Shown: positions 6,966-13,644 of the stretch, in pieces
Numbering within the stretch: position 1 is the stretch's first letter
Layout of the letters: every line of letters starts with the position of its first letter
Made by a program: the position numbers and the translations under genes
Assembly: GCA_964523005.1 (NCBI GenBank)
Contig: CAZFZL010000025.1
Location: 1-17,528 of the forward strand
Direction: 5' to 3'
From: UMGS1307 sp964523005
GTDB taxonomy: Bacteria > Bacillota > Clostridia > Oscillospirales > CAG-382
Length of the DNA: 17,528 nucleotides
The notes under the pieces: generated by a model
Database searches by the model: none
The model's input: only the letters and a program-made list of their open reading frames with translations
What the model was told of the DNA's origin: nothing

Positions 6966-8393
6966 ATGAAAAAACGTGAGTTTATGGTTGTGATGCTGCT
7001 TACAGCTCTCATGCTTGCTTTACTAACGGCGTGCAGTGAGCCGGCAGGACCATCACAGAGCGAAAGCTCCGAGGCATCGGCTCAGGAAAGTGAGGCGATG
7101 ACGGTGAAGGAATACGTCAGGTCTATCGCTGACGGAAAGTATTACGAGGACACGACATTTACTATCGTGTCGGTGGCGACGTTCAACACAGAGTATATGC
7201 CGATGTATTTCGAGGTGAGCGAGTATAACGACGAGCCGTTCAACGACGCGGCATACGAGCGCAATCTCCTTCTTGAGGAGCTGCTTGGCGTTCAGGTAGT
7301 GTTTTCCGGTGCAGGCAACAGCGGCACGGAGCTGCCTGATATGGTGAAAAACGCGATAAACTCCAACACGCACGAATATGATCTTATCGTGCCGCATTCG
7401 TATTACGGCGTCGTGTCACTGATGACAGACGGTATGCTGTACGATTGGTATGATGTTCCGTTTGTCGATTTTACGAAGGACTGGTGGCTTGAAAGCGCGC
7501 TTGACGATCTGTCGGTCGCTGGCAAGACGGTTTGGGCGGTCGGAGACCTGACGATAGGTTATCAGACGCCTGCCTGGATGCTTTTCAACAGGGATATGGC
7601 TGAGGAGTACGGCAAAGAGGAGCTGTACAGAACGGTGCTTGACGGCAACTGGACACTTGACGTGATGTGCGAGTATGTAAAGGATGTTTCTTCCGCCTCC
7701 GGAGAGGGCGAGAAGGTGGGCGCGCAGTTCCCGGAAGCGCTTTTGAAGGCGTTCATGAATTCCACCAATACTTATCCGTCAGGAAAGGACAGCAGCGGTG
7801 CGCTCGCATTTGAGCCGTCCGTCAGCAGGATATCCGAGCTTTGTACAAAGCTTTCTACAATCGTGACCGGCGGAGATGCTGAGGTAGTACCGTATGACAG
7901 CGAAAAATATACCGATTTCATTAACGGCAAAACGCTTATGCTTCTTTTCAACGGCGGTCATTACGAGACAATGCGCAACATCGACTTCAATGTCGGTATT
8001 GTGCCGCTCCCGAAGCTTGACGAGAATCAGGATGATTACATTTCGCTCGGCGGCGGCGGAATAATGGCGATCCCGATAGATACACCGGATATAGAATTCG
8101 CGGGACTTGTTACGCAAGCGCTGAACGCGCTTTCCTCAGACAGCGTGCGTCCGGCGTTCTACGAAACGGTACTCTATAATAAATGTCTCAAGGACGACGA
8201 CAGCCAGAAGATGATGGATATAATCCTCGAAACGCAGCAGTATGTCAACGTCGTCAACGTCAGTGAGATCGAAGCGCTGATACCGACAGTGTATAAGGAC
8301 GGCGCGGTGCAGTCGTACATCGATAAATATTCGCAGTCGATCAAAAGTCAGTACGCGGATATAACAAGCGGTGTCATAGAGAGCAATAAATAG
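6966..8393 (+). CDS. ABC-transporter extracellular solute-binding lipoprotein (sugar type)
   Basis: A 475-residue lipoprotein. MKKREF is followed by a hydrophobic core and the lipobox LTAC with Cys23 as the predicted lipidated residue, then a Ser/Glu-rich flexible linker (about 24-46). The rest resembles family 1 (CUT1-type) extracellular solute-binding proteins: an early DLIVPHSYYGVVSLMTDGML segment, TPAWMLFNRDMAEEYGKEELY in the middle, and a LGGGGIMAIPIDTP segment near residue 360. It would capture an oligosaccharide outside the membrane for an ABC permease. A GAAAGG site lies 12 nt upstream of the start, a rather long spacing. It is the last gene of the operon and is followed at once by a terminator. 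No permease or ATPase genes accompany it, which is unusual because CUT1 systems normally have two permeases next to the binding protein. Confidence 0.88.
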   Translation: MKKREFMVVMLLTALMLALLTACSEPAGPSQSESSEASAQESEAMTVKEYVRSIADGKYYEDTTFTIVSVATFNTEYMPMYFEVSEYNDEPFNDAAYERNLLLEELLGVQVVFSGAGNSGTELPDMVKNAINSNTHEYDLIVPHSYYGVVSLMTDGMLYDWYDVPFVDFTKDWWLESALDDLSVAGKTVWAVGDLTIGYQTPAWMLFNRDMAEEYGKEELYRTVLDGNWTLDVMCEYVKDVSSASGEGEKVGAQFPEALLKAFMNSTNTYPSGKDSSGALAFEPSVSRISELCTKLSTIVTGGDAEVVPYDSEKYTDFINGKTLMLLFNGGHYETMRNIDFNVGIVPLPKLDENQDDYISLGGGGIMAIPIDTPDIEFAGLVTQALNALSSDSVRPAFYETVLYNKCLKDDDSQKMMDIILETQQYVNVVNVSEIEALIPTVYKDGAVQSYIDKYSQSIKSQYADITSGVIESNK

Positions 8394-8407
8394 TATATAA
8401 ACTTACG

Positions 8408-8445
8408 AACGGGCTGGCGCGGAATGCGTCAGCCCGTTTTCGTTT
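8408..8445 (+). terminator. intrinsic terminator after the solute-binding protein gene
   Basis: A 13-bp stem (8408-8420 with 8426-8438, one G-U wobble) has a 5-nt loop, GGAAT, and is followed by TTCGTTT. It begins 15 nt after the stop codon and closes the BNR-aldolase-binding-protein operon. Confidence 0.88.
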
Positions 8446-8456
8446 GTAAACTTCAG

Positions 8457-8485
8457 TTGATTTTCATTCCGTATTGTGGTAGAAT
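8457..8485 (+). promoter_or_regulatory. predicted sigma-A promoter for the metallo-beta-lactamase-fold gene
   Basis: TTGATT (8457-8462), a 17-bp spacer and TAGAAT (8480-8485), starting 12 nt after the preceding terminator. A longer in-frame GTG start at 8476 would overlap the -10 box, which argues for the ATG at 8509. Confidence 0.72.
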
Positions 8486-8508
8486 CAAAAAAAAGAAACG
8501 AGACGCAA

Positions 8509-9345
8509 ATGAGAATAACCGTCATCGCCGAGAACGAAACAAAAAACGAACATCTTTGCGCGCGTCACGGACTGAGCCTTGCGCTTGAAACGCCGCAGGG
8601 AATATTGCTGTGCGACTGTGGACAGGATGAAACGTCGTATTTGAACTTTCGTGCGCTCGGAATGGACGGCAATAGCATAAAGGCAATATTCATCTCCCAC
8701 CCTCACTACGACCATATCGGCGGACTTGAAGCATTCGCAGATGCGTGCGACGCTCCGATTATCATTTCAGCATATGCCTGCTGCGAGCTTATTTCGGACA
8801 GACCTGCTCATCCGATGCGTGTCAGCAGCCGTCGTGATATAATAAACAAGCTCAGTGAAAGGTGCGTTTTCGTACAGGACGAAAAAGAGATATTTCCGGG
8901 CAGCATGATATACGCCTGCGCCGTGCGCCACAGTGAAAAAGCGTATCGTTGCGGCGATGCGTGCCTTTTTGAACGGCGTGGCGGCATGATGACGCCGGAT
9001 ACCTTCAGGCACGAGCTGTATCTTGCAATCATTGAAGACGGCGTGTGCAAGCTAATCTCTCCGTGCAGTCACAACGGAATAGTAAATATTATAAAAGATG
9101 CGCAGCGCCGCTTCCCGGAAACGCCGGTGCGCGTGTTCGCCGGCGGACTGCATTTTGCCGCGTCCGATGGCGTGCTCAACTGTTCACCTGAGCGCATGCG
9201 CGAGATTGGCAGGGAAGTGAAAAAGCTCGGCGTGACAAAGCTATATACATGTCACTGTACCGGAAGGAAAGCTTTTATCGAGCTTTCGGCGTGCCAAGGC
9301 ATGGAAACGCACTATATTTCCTGCGGTGAAAAGGTTGAAATATGA
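8509..9345 (+). CDS. metallo-beta-lactamase-fold hydrolase, COG1237 (DHPMP-synthase-like) type
   Basis: A 278-residue cytosolic protein with the metallo-beta-lactamase fold. The zinc-binding motif H-x-H-x-D-H is HPHYDHIGG (64-72: H64, H66, D68, H69). Further candidate ligands are H188 in PCSHNGIVNI, H215 in GGLHF and H249 in TCHCTG. The opening MRITVIAENE, the DCGQ strand near residue 36 and the C-terminal LYTCHCTG segment match the COG1237 group. That group includes proteins annotated as 7,8-dihydropterin-6-methyl-4-(beta-D-ribofuranosyl)-aminobenzene-5'-phosphate synthase homologues, whose bacterial role is mostly unknown. The start was placed at ATG 8509 because the promoter -10 box overlaps the longer reading; its ribosome binding site is weak. 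It is monocistronic, with its own promoter, and the mrp-type operon promoter begins 10 nt after its stop. No functional link to either neighbour is evident. Confidence 0.87.
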   Translation: MRITVIAENETKNEHLCARHGLSLALETPQGILLCDCGQDETSYLNFRALGMDGNSIKAIFISHPHYDHIGGLEAFADACDAPIIISAYACCELISDRPAHPMRVSSRRDIINKLSERCVFVQDEKEIFPGSMIYACAVRHSEKAYRCGDACLFERRGGMMTPDTFRHELYLAIIEDGVCKLISPCSHNGIVNIIKDAQRRFPETPVRVFAGGLHFAASDGVLNCSPERMREIGREVKKLGVTKLYTCHCTGRKAFIELSACQGMETHYISCGEKVEI

Positions 9346-9354
9346 TATTCAGGC

Positions 9355-9383
9355 TTGAAAATGCCTCTGTGAAGATGTATAAT
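9355..9383 (+). promoter_or_regulatory. predicted strong sigma-A promoter of the mrp/mbh-like operon
   Basis: TTGAAA (9355-9360), a 17-bp spacer and a perfect TATAAT (9378-9383), followed about 20 nt later by the AGGAG site of mrpE. No other clear promoter was noticed to its right, so it probably drives the whole cluster to beyond the window edge. Confidence 0.82.
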
Positions 9384-9415
9384 TATATGTTGATGTGAAC
9401 AAGAGGAGCGGTGTT

Positions 9416-9892
9416 ATGTTCGTATTGCTGTTTTTGCTTTGGATTATGCTCAACGGCAGGGTAACGGTCGAAATATGCGTATTCGGCGCGGTGCTTTCGC
9501 TGCTTTTGACTTTCTGCGCCTTCAGGTTCATGGGCTACGATATAAAACGGGAATTTTCGCTCCTGCGCAATACGGGACTGTTCATCGCATATGTGTTCGT
9601 GCTGCTTTTCGAGATAGTAAAAGCAAACACATCTGTCATGAAGCTGATATTTTCAAGGCATGAAAAACCGTCGCCCGTGCTTGTGCGCTTCGATGTGCCG
9701 CTCAGGAGTAAAGCAGGACGCGTGCTGCTTGCGAATTCCATAACGCTCACGCCCGGAACTATCTCGGTAAAATGCGGCGAAGACGGATATCTCGTGCATT
9801 GCCTGCGCCCGGAATTCGCCGAAGGCATCGATTCGGGGACGTTCGTGAAGCTGCTTACACGCATGGAAAAGAATCTGGAGAAAAAATCATGA
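9416..9892 (+). CDS. mrpE: Mrp-type cation/proton antiporter subunit E (MrpE/MnhE, MbhA-like)
   Basis: A 158-residue small membrane subunit of Mrp antiporters and of Mbh-type complexes. The N-terminus is hydrophobic (FVLLFLLWIMLNGRVTVE, then VFGAVLSLLLTFCAF), with a second hydrophobic region about 50-68 (GLFIAYVFVLLFEIVKAN). The C-terminal cytosolic part carries the family signature LANSITLTPGTISV (about 104-117). The ATG at 9416 is chosen because AGGAG sits 8 nt upstream; a GTG at 9395 is in frame but has no site before it. The gene ends in ATGA, overlapping mrpF by 4 nt. As first gene of the operon it sets the Mbh-like order E-F-G, rather than the canonical Mrp order starting with A. Confidence 0.95.
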   Translation: MFVLLFLLWIMLNGRVTVEICVFGAVLSLLLTFCAFRFMGYDIKREFSLLRNTGLFIAYVFVLLFEIVKANTSVMKLIFSRHEKPSPVLVRFDVPLRSKAGRVLLANSITLTPGTISVKCGEDGYLVHCLRPEFAEGIDSGTFVKLLTRMEKNLEKKS

Positions 9893-10179
9893 CGGTCGCT
9901 GAAGCTTACGATATTTTATACTGCTGCGCGGTGCTTTTTTTGAGTGCGGCGCTTCTTTCCGTCATAGTACGCTCCGTGATAGGCCCTACGACGGCAGACC
10001 GCGTTGTGTCCGTCAATATGGCAGGTTCGGTGACGGTGATGATACTTGCGATACTTTCCGTATATCTCGGCGAGAGCTTCATAGGCGATGTTTGCCTGAT
10101 ATATGTTCTCATAAGCTTCGTTTCGGTCGTGGTGCTGTGCAAGGTCTTTACGCGGCGCCGTGACGGGAAGGAGGAATAG
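9889..10179 (+). CDS. mrpF: Mrp-type antiporter subunit F (MrpF/MnhF, MbhB-like)
   Basis: A 96-residue membrane protein with three predicted TM helices (about 8-27, 38-57, 63-86). The RSVIGPTTADRVVSVNMAG loop is the MrpF signature (GP-x-x-x-DR-V). The start overlaps the mrpE stop in an ATGA, typical of coupled translation. It ends in a basic/acidic tail that carries the AAGGAGG site for mrpG. Confidence 0.95.
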   Translation: MTVAEAYDILYCCAVLFLSAALLSVIVRSVIGPTTADRVVSVNMAGSVTVMILAILSVYLGESFIGDVCLIYVLISFVSVVVLCKVFTRRRDGKEE

Positions 10180-10183
10180 GAAT

Positions 10184-10534
10184 ATGTGGGAATGGATACG
10201 GTTCGGGATATGTGCGCTGTTGCTTATGGGCGGCTGCGTTACGCTGTTTTGCTCGGTGGCGGGCGTATACCGCTTTGATAACGCGCTCGCGCGTATGCAT
10301 TCCGCGGCGATCTGCGACTCGCTCGGAGCATTGCTGATCGTGTCAGGACTGTGTGTTGCCGCAGGAGTAAACTGGGGCACGGTGAAGCTGATTGTCGCCG
10401 TCGTTTTTCTGTGGTGCTCTTCACCGATATCAGCGCATATGGTGAGCCTGCTTTGCTGCAGGACAGAAAAAAGCTCCGGCAGTATACCTGTTATTGACTT
10501 GTCGGACGGAAAAGAGGATAAGAACGATGGATGA
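10184..10534 (+). CDS. mrpG: Mrp-type antiporter subunit G (MrpG/MnhG, MbhC-like)
   Basis: A 116-residue protein with three TM helices (about 5-28, 42-62, 66-88). The motif GVYRFDNALARMHSAAICDSLG (about 28-49, shown in full only here as family evidence) corresponds to the MrpG hallmark G-x-x-R-x-x-D-x-x-x-R-x-H-A-x-x-x-x-x-x-G. SPISAHM matches the late conserved P-I-x-x-H. The start at 10184 has AAGGAGG at 10168-10174. Compared with family members, the C-terminus is extended by a hydrophilic, acidic tail of about 25 residues. Its last 8 nt overlap the next gene. Confidence 0.93.
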   Translation: MWEWIRFGICALLLMGGCVTLFCSVAGVYRFDNALARMHSAAICDSLGALLIVSGLCVAAGVNWGTVKLIVAVVFLWCSSPISAHMVSLLCCRTEKSSGSIPVIDLSDGKEDKNDG

Positions 10535-10802
10535 AGCTATACGGATATTCTTGCTCGTGATGCTCATAGCGTGCGCTGTGTCGGTCAGCTTTACGAAAAA
10601 GCTGTTGTCCGCCGTCGTTATATTCACTTCATATAGCTTGATAATGGCGATAGTATGGGTGCTGCTCGAATCGCCCGACCTTGCAGTGACTGAAGCTGCT
10701 GTCGGCGCCGGTATAACGGGTGTGCTCTTTTTCCTCACACTTAAAAAGATAAACATGATAGACAGTGATACGAAGGAAAACGATGAAGATGAAAAGAAAT
10801 GA
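10527..10802 (+). CDS. MbhD-like (DUF4040) membrane subunit, equivalent to a C-terminal piece of MrpA
   Basis: A 91-residue protein with three TM helices (about 5-21, 26-46, 56-74). The ESPDLAVTEAAVGAG motif (48-62) is diagnostic of the MbhD/DUF4040 domain, which in canonical Mrp systems forms part of the long MrpA C-terminus. Here it is a free-standing gene, as in archaeal Mbh and Mbs operons. Acidic residues E48, D51 and E56 are kept and lie at the predicted membrane edge. AGAGGA precedes the ATG at 10527. The gene overlaps mrpG by 8 nt and the next gene by 20 nt. The C-terminal tail is acidic and Lys-rich. Confidence 0.9.
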   Translation: MDEAIRIFLLVMLIACAVSVSFTKKLLSAVVIFTSYSLIMAIVWVLLESPDLAVTEAAVGAGITGVLFFLTLKKINMIDSDTKENDEDEKK

Positions 10803-11718
10803 TATTTTCCGCCGCTTCGCGGCGTGGTTTTCCGGAAAAGAGAATATAGACGACTGCATTGAGCAGCAGACCGACGACGCGTTTCTCACGCAGGACGGCT
10901 ACGAGCATCATCGCCGACATGAGAAGCTCATGCGGCTGCTTGAGGAGCGTCCGGAGGAGAGCTTGCGCTCGCTTGAGATACGCTCGTTCAACAAAACATA
11001 TATTGTTCTGTCCGTGCTCGTGTGCGTGGTGCTTGCAGGCGTGCTGCTGTACGCTGTATCGTTCATGCCGCGCTTCGGGACCGCCGACAACCCTGCGAAC
11101 AATGAGGTCGCCGACAAATACCTTGAAGACGGTCTTGAGGACACGGGTGCGGTGAGCGCCGTCGCAGGAATGATACTCGATTACCGTGCGTTCGATACGC
11201 TCGGCGAATCGTTTGTGCTGTTCACGGCGGTATGCTGCGTGATGATACTGCTCGGCAGAGAGGACGGCAGAGTGTCGGAGAAGTGCGAATGCTACGAGGG
11301 TGAGAACGATCAGATACTTCACAGGCTCGTAAGGGTGCTCGTCCCGGCTACAATGCTCTTCGGCTGTTATATAATACTCAACGGTCATCTTTCGCCCGGC
11401 GGCGGCTTTGCCGGCGGCGCGATAATCGGCGCGGCGATGATGCTTTGGTGCGTCACGCTCGGATTTCGTTCCACTGAGCGCTTTTTCAACGGACGGACGT
11501 TCAGGGTCGTAACTTTTGCGGCGCTGACGTTTTATTGCGTCTCAAAGACCTACTCGTTCTATACGGGTGCAAACGGGATAGCGAGCGTGATACCGCTCGG
11601 AACACCGGGCGCGATGCTCAGCAGCGGTCTGATCATGCCGCTCAACGTGGCGGTCGGGATGGTCGTGTCGTGCACGATGTTCGGCTTCTTCTCGCTGTTC
11701 ATGCGCTCAAAGATATAA
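10783..11718 (+). CDS. MbhE-MrpB fusion subunit with N-terminal cytosolic extension
   Basis: A 311-residue protein joining two subunits that are separate in Pyrococcus Mbh (MbhE, MbhF). Residues 1-72 are a charged, soluble extension (rich in Arg, Glu, His) that I do not recognise. Residues about 73-160 are MbhE-like: a TM helix, then FGTADNPANNEVADKYLE (98-115), DTGAVSAVAG and DYRAFDTLGES, matching the MrpA C-terminal domain, then a second TM helix. Residues about 178-308 are an MrpB/MnhB domain: LVRVLVPATML, the signature NGHLSPGGGFAGGA (200-213) and further TM helices. The start at 10783 has AAGGA 5 nt upstream; GTG at 10765 and ATG at 10789 are alternatives. The reading frame runs through both halves with no frameshift, so the fusion is seen directly. 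It should form part of the membrane arm of the complex. Confidence 0.9.
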   Translation: MKMKRNDIFRRFAAWFSGKENIDDCIEQQTDDAFLTQDGYEHHRRHEKLMRLLEERPEESLRSLEIRSFNKTYIVLSVLVCVVLAGVLLYAVSFMPRFGTADNPANNEVADKYLEDGLEDTGAVSAVAGMILDYRAFDTLGESFVLFTAVCCVMILLGREDGRVSEKCECYEGENDQILHRLVRVLVPATMLFGCYIILNGHLSPGGGFAGGAIIGAAMMLWCVTLGFRSTERFFNGRTFRVVTFAALTFYCVSKTYSFYTGANGIASVIPLGTPGAMLSSGLIMPLNVAVGMVVSCTMFGFFSLFMRSKI

Positions 11719-11756
11719 CAGGTGAAGAACATTCGACGGAAAGGATCGTATTGACC

Positions 11757-12119
11757 ATGGGTGAGAATTTTTTCTATAATTACGAGGAGGTCGCCGCCAT
11801 CCTTCTTTTCGGCATCGGCTTTACTACTCTCGTGTTCCACCGCAACCTCATCAAAAAAATAATCGGCATGAATATCATGGACACTGCGATATATCTGTTT
11901 CTCGCATCCATGGGCTATATTGACGGAGGTACCGCACCGATCATCGACGGCGCCGAAACATATATAAACCCGATTCCATCAGGGCTTGTGCTCACTGGGA
12001 TCGTCGTCTCAGTCAGCGTCAGCGCGATCATGCTTGCGCTCACCGTCAGGCTATACGGAAGATATCATACGCTCAATCTCGACTATATTTATATGTATGC
12101 GCAAAAGGAGCATGAATGA
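11757..12119 (+). CDS. mrpC: Mrp-type antiporter subunit C (MrpC/MnhC, NuoK-like)
   Basis: A 120-residue protein homologous to NuoK of complex I, with three TM helices (about 10-27, 32-52, 75-98). Family motifs are HRNLIKKIIGMNIMDTAIYL (28-47) and NPIPSGLVLTGIVVSVSVSA (71-90), corresponding to the D/N-P-x-P-x-A-L-V-L-T-x-I-V segment. AAGGA at 11741-11745 is 5 nt from an in-frame TTG at 11751 and 11 nt from the ATG at 11757, so a TTG start adding two residues is possible. The longer open frame upstream (from 11535) overlaps the preceding gene and is not used. It ends in ATGA, overlapping mrpD by 4 nt. A polar C-terminal tail of about 20 residues follows the last helix. Confidence 0.94.
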   Translation: MGENFFYNYEEVAAILLFGIGFTTLVFHRNLIKKIIGMNIMDTAIYLFLASMGYIDGGTAPIIDGAETYINPIPSGLVLTGIVVSVSVSAIMLALTVRLYGRYHTLNLDYIYMYAQKEHE

Positions 12120-13618
12120 AGGATATTGTGTTCGATTTTCCCCTGTTTACAATCATTCTTCCGCTGCTCGGCGCGGTGATATGCTCGGTTGCGGGGAAGA
12201 AGGTTTCAAAATATGTATATTTCGCGGTATCGCTCATCTGCGCTGCACTGAGCGTTCCTGTGCTCCTCTACACGCTTGAGAACGGGTATTTCACGCGCGC
12301 GATGGGCCATTTTGCCGCGCCGTTCGGAAACGAGATACGTGTCGGAACGGCAGAGGTGCTTTTCACGCTGCTCGCCGTGCTGCTGCCGGCGTTGTCGGTG
12401 CTGGGCGGTAAAAGAAGGCTCATGGAGGATATAAGCGAAAAGAAGATCAATTTCTATTTCGTCATGCTCTGTCTGCTTCAGAGCGCGATAACGGCGCTGG
12501 CATATACGAACGACCTGTTTACGGCGTATGTTTTTATTGAAATATCGACGCTTACGTCCTGCGGATTGCTTATGATACGTCAGATAGGACGCACGACCGT
12601 AGCCGCGGTGCGGTATATGATATTCAATCTTCTCGGCTCCGGCTTCGTTCTTATGGGTATTTGTATGCTGTACGACCTGACGGGGTATCTGTCGATGTCG
12701 TACATAAAAGAAGCAGTCGCCGATATAGCGGCAACGGGCAAATACACCGTTCCGCTCACGGCGGCCGTCGGACTTATCGTCATCGGTATCGGGATGAAAA
12801 GCGGTATGTTCCCGTTCCATCTCTGGATGCCCGATACATACAGCACGTCCACGACGGCATCGGCGTGTATACTGTCCGGACTCGTATCCAAGGGGTATAT
12901 ATTCCTGCTGATCAAGATAATCTACCGCGTCATCGGCTTTGATGTTATGGAAGGAACCGGAGTACCGCTGGTAATATTCGTGTTCGGGCTTGCGGGGATG
13001 ATAGTCGGGTCGCTTGGTGCTATACGCGAGAATGAGATACGAAGGATGATCGCGTATTCCTCAGCGGCTCAGATAGGCTATATTTATATGGGCATCGGTA
13101 TAGGCGGCCCGGCGGCTCAGGCAGCGGTGGCTGCGGCGGTGTTCCATATATTCACCCATGCGCTCACCAAGCCGCTTTTGTTCATATCAGCGTCGGGGCT
13201 GTCACAGGCGTCGGGCGGCGAGGTGAAGTTCGCGGCGCTTCAGGGCTCTGCGCACAGAAACCCGATCGCCGGTGCGGCGTTTACGGTCGGTGCGCTTTCA
13301 ATGGTCGGTATGCCGGGCTTCGCCGGATTTATATCAAAGCTTCTCTTCGCGCAGGCTGCCGTCGCGTCTGACAACAGGGCGATAATTACACTCAGCGTTC
13401 TCGCGATCAGCACGATACTCAACGCAATATATTTCCTGCGTACTACCATGCGTATTTACCTGCCTTCGGCAGAGCCGCGGCAGAACACCTCCGTTTATAA
13501 AAACGGTACTGCATTCGTGTTCGCATGCGCCGTGCTGACGGCGTTCAACGTGTTTCTCGGTATGCATTCGCAGCCGATCCTCGATATGATAAACGCCGGG
13601 ATTGAAACCCTCGCGTGA
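12116..13618 (+). CDS. mrpD: antiporter-like subunit 1 (MrpD/NuoN-M family)
   Basis: A 500-residue polytopic protein of the proton-translocating Proton_antipo_M family, predicted about 14 TM helices. The ion-path residues are present: E142 in YVFIEISTL (TM5 Glu), K228 in GMKSGMFPFHLWMPD (TM7 Lys), K259 in GLVSKGY (TM8), K352 in THALTKPLLF and K408 in GFAGFISKLL (TM12). It follows mrpC in the same place as MrpD or MbhH and is coupled to it by a 4-nt overlap, with AAGGAG 5 nt upstream. Compared with the three paralogues downstream it is the most MrpD-like by position and by MPDTYSTSTTASACILSG. It probably conducts H+ or Na+/H+ exchange in the membrane arm. Confidence 0.93.
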   Translation: MKDIVFDFPLFTIILPLLGAVICSVAGKKVSKYVYFAVSLICAALSVPVLLYTLENGYFTRAMGHFAAPFGNEIRVGTAEVLFTLLAVLLPALSVLGGKRRLMEDISEKKINFYFVMLCLLQSAITALAYTNDLFTAYVFIEISTLTSCGLLMIRQIGRTTVAAVRYMIFNLLGSGFVLMGICMLYDLTGYLSMSYIKEAVADIAATGKYTVPLTAAVGLIVIGIGMKSGMFPFHLWMPDTYSTSTTASACILSGLVSKGYIFLLIKIIYRVIGFDVMEGTGVPLVIFVFGLAGMIVGSLGAIRENEIRRMIAYSSAAQIGYIYMGIGIGGPAAQAAVAAAVFHIFTHALTKPLLFISASGLSQASGGEVKFAALQGSAHRNPIAGAAFTVGALSMVGMPGFAGFISKLLFAQAAVASDNRAIITLSVLAISTILNAIYFLRTTMRIYLPSAEPRQNTSVYKNGTAFVFACAVLTAFNVFLGMHSQPILDMINAGIETLA

Positions 13619-13644
13619 ATATGACGCCTGAAAGGAATGGATAA

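Noticed and set aside
8476..8508. GTG start for the metallo-beta-lactamase-fold protein
   Set aside because: It overlaps the predicted -10 box TAGAAT, and family members start with the MRITVIAENE segment at 8509.
10741..11388. 215-codon open frame on the minus strand, and similar antisense frames at 12206-12820, 15361-15921 and 16930-17523
   Set aside because: All are antisense to well-supported Mrp/Mbh subunits, with no ribosome binding sites or recognisable motifs.
11535..11756. N-terminal extension of MrpC from an upstream ATG
   Set aside because: It would overlap the MbhE-MrpB gene by over 180 nt out of frame, and the extra residues are highly charged and unlike MrpC.
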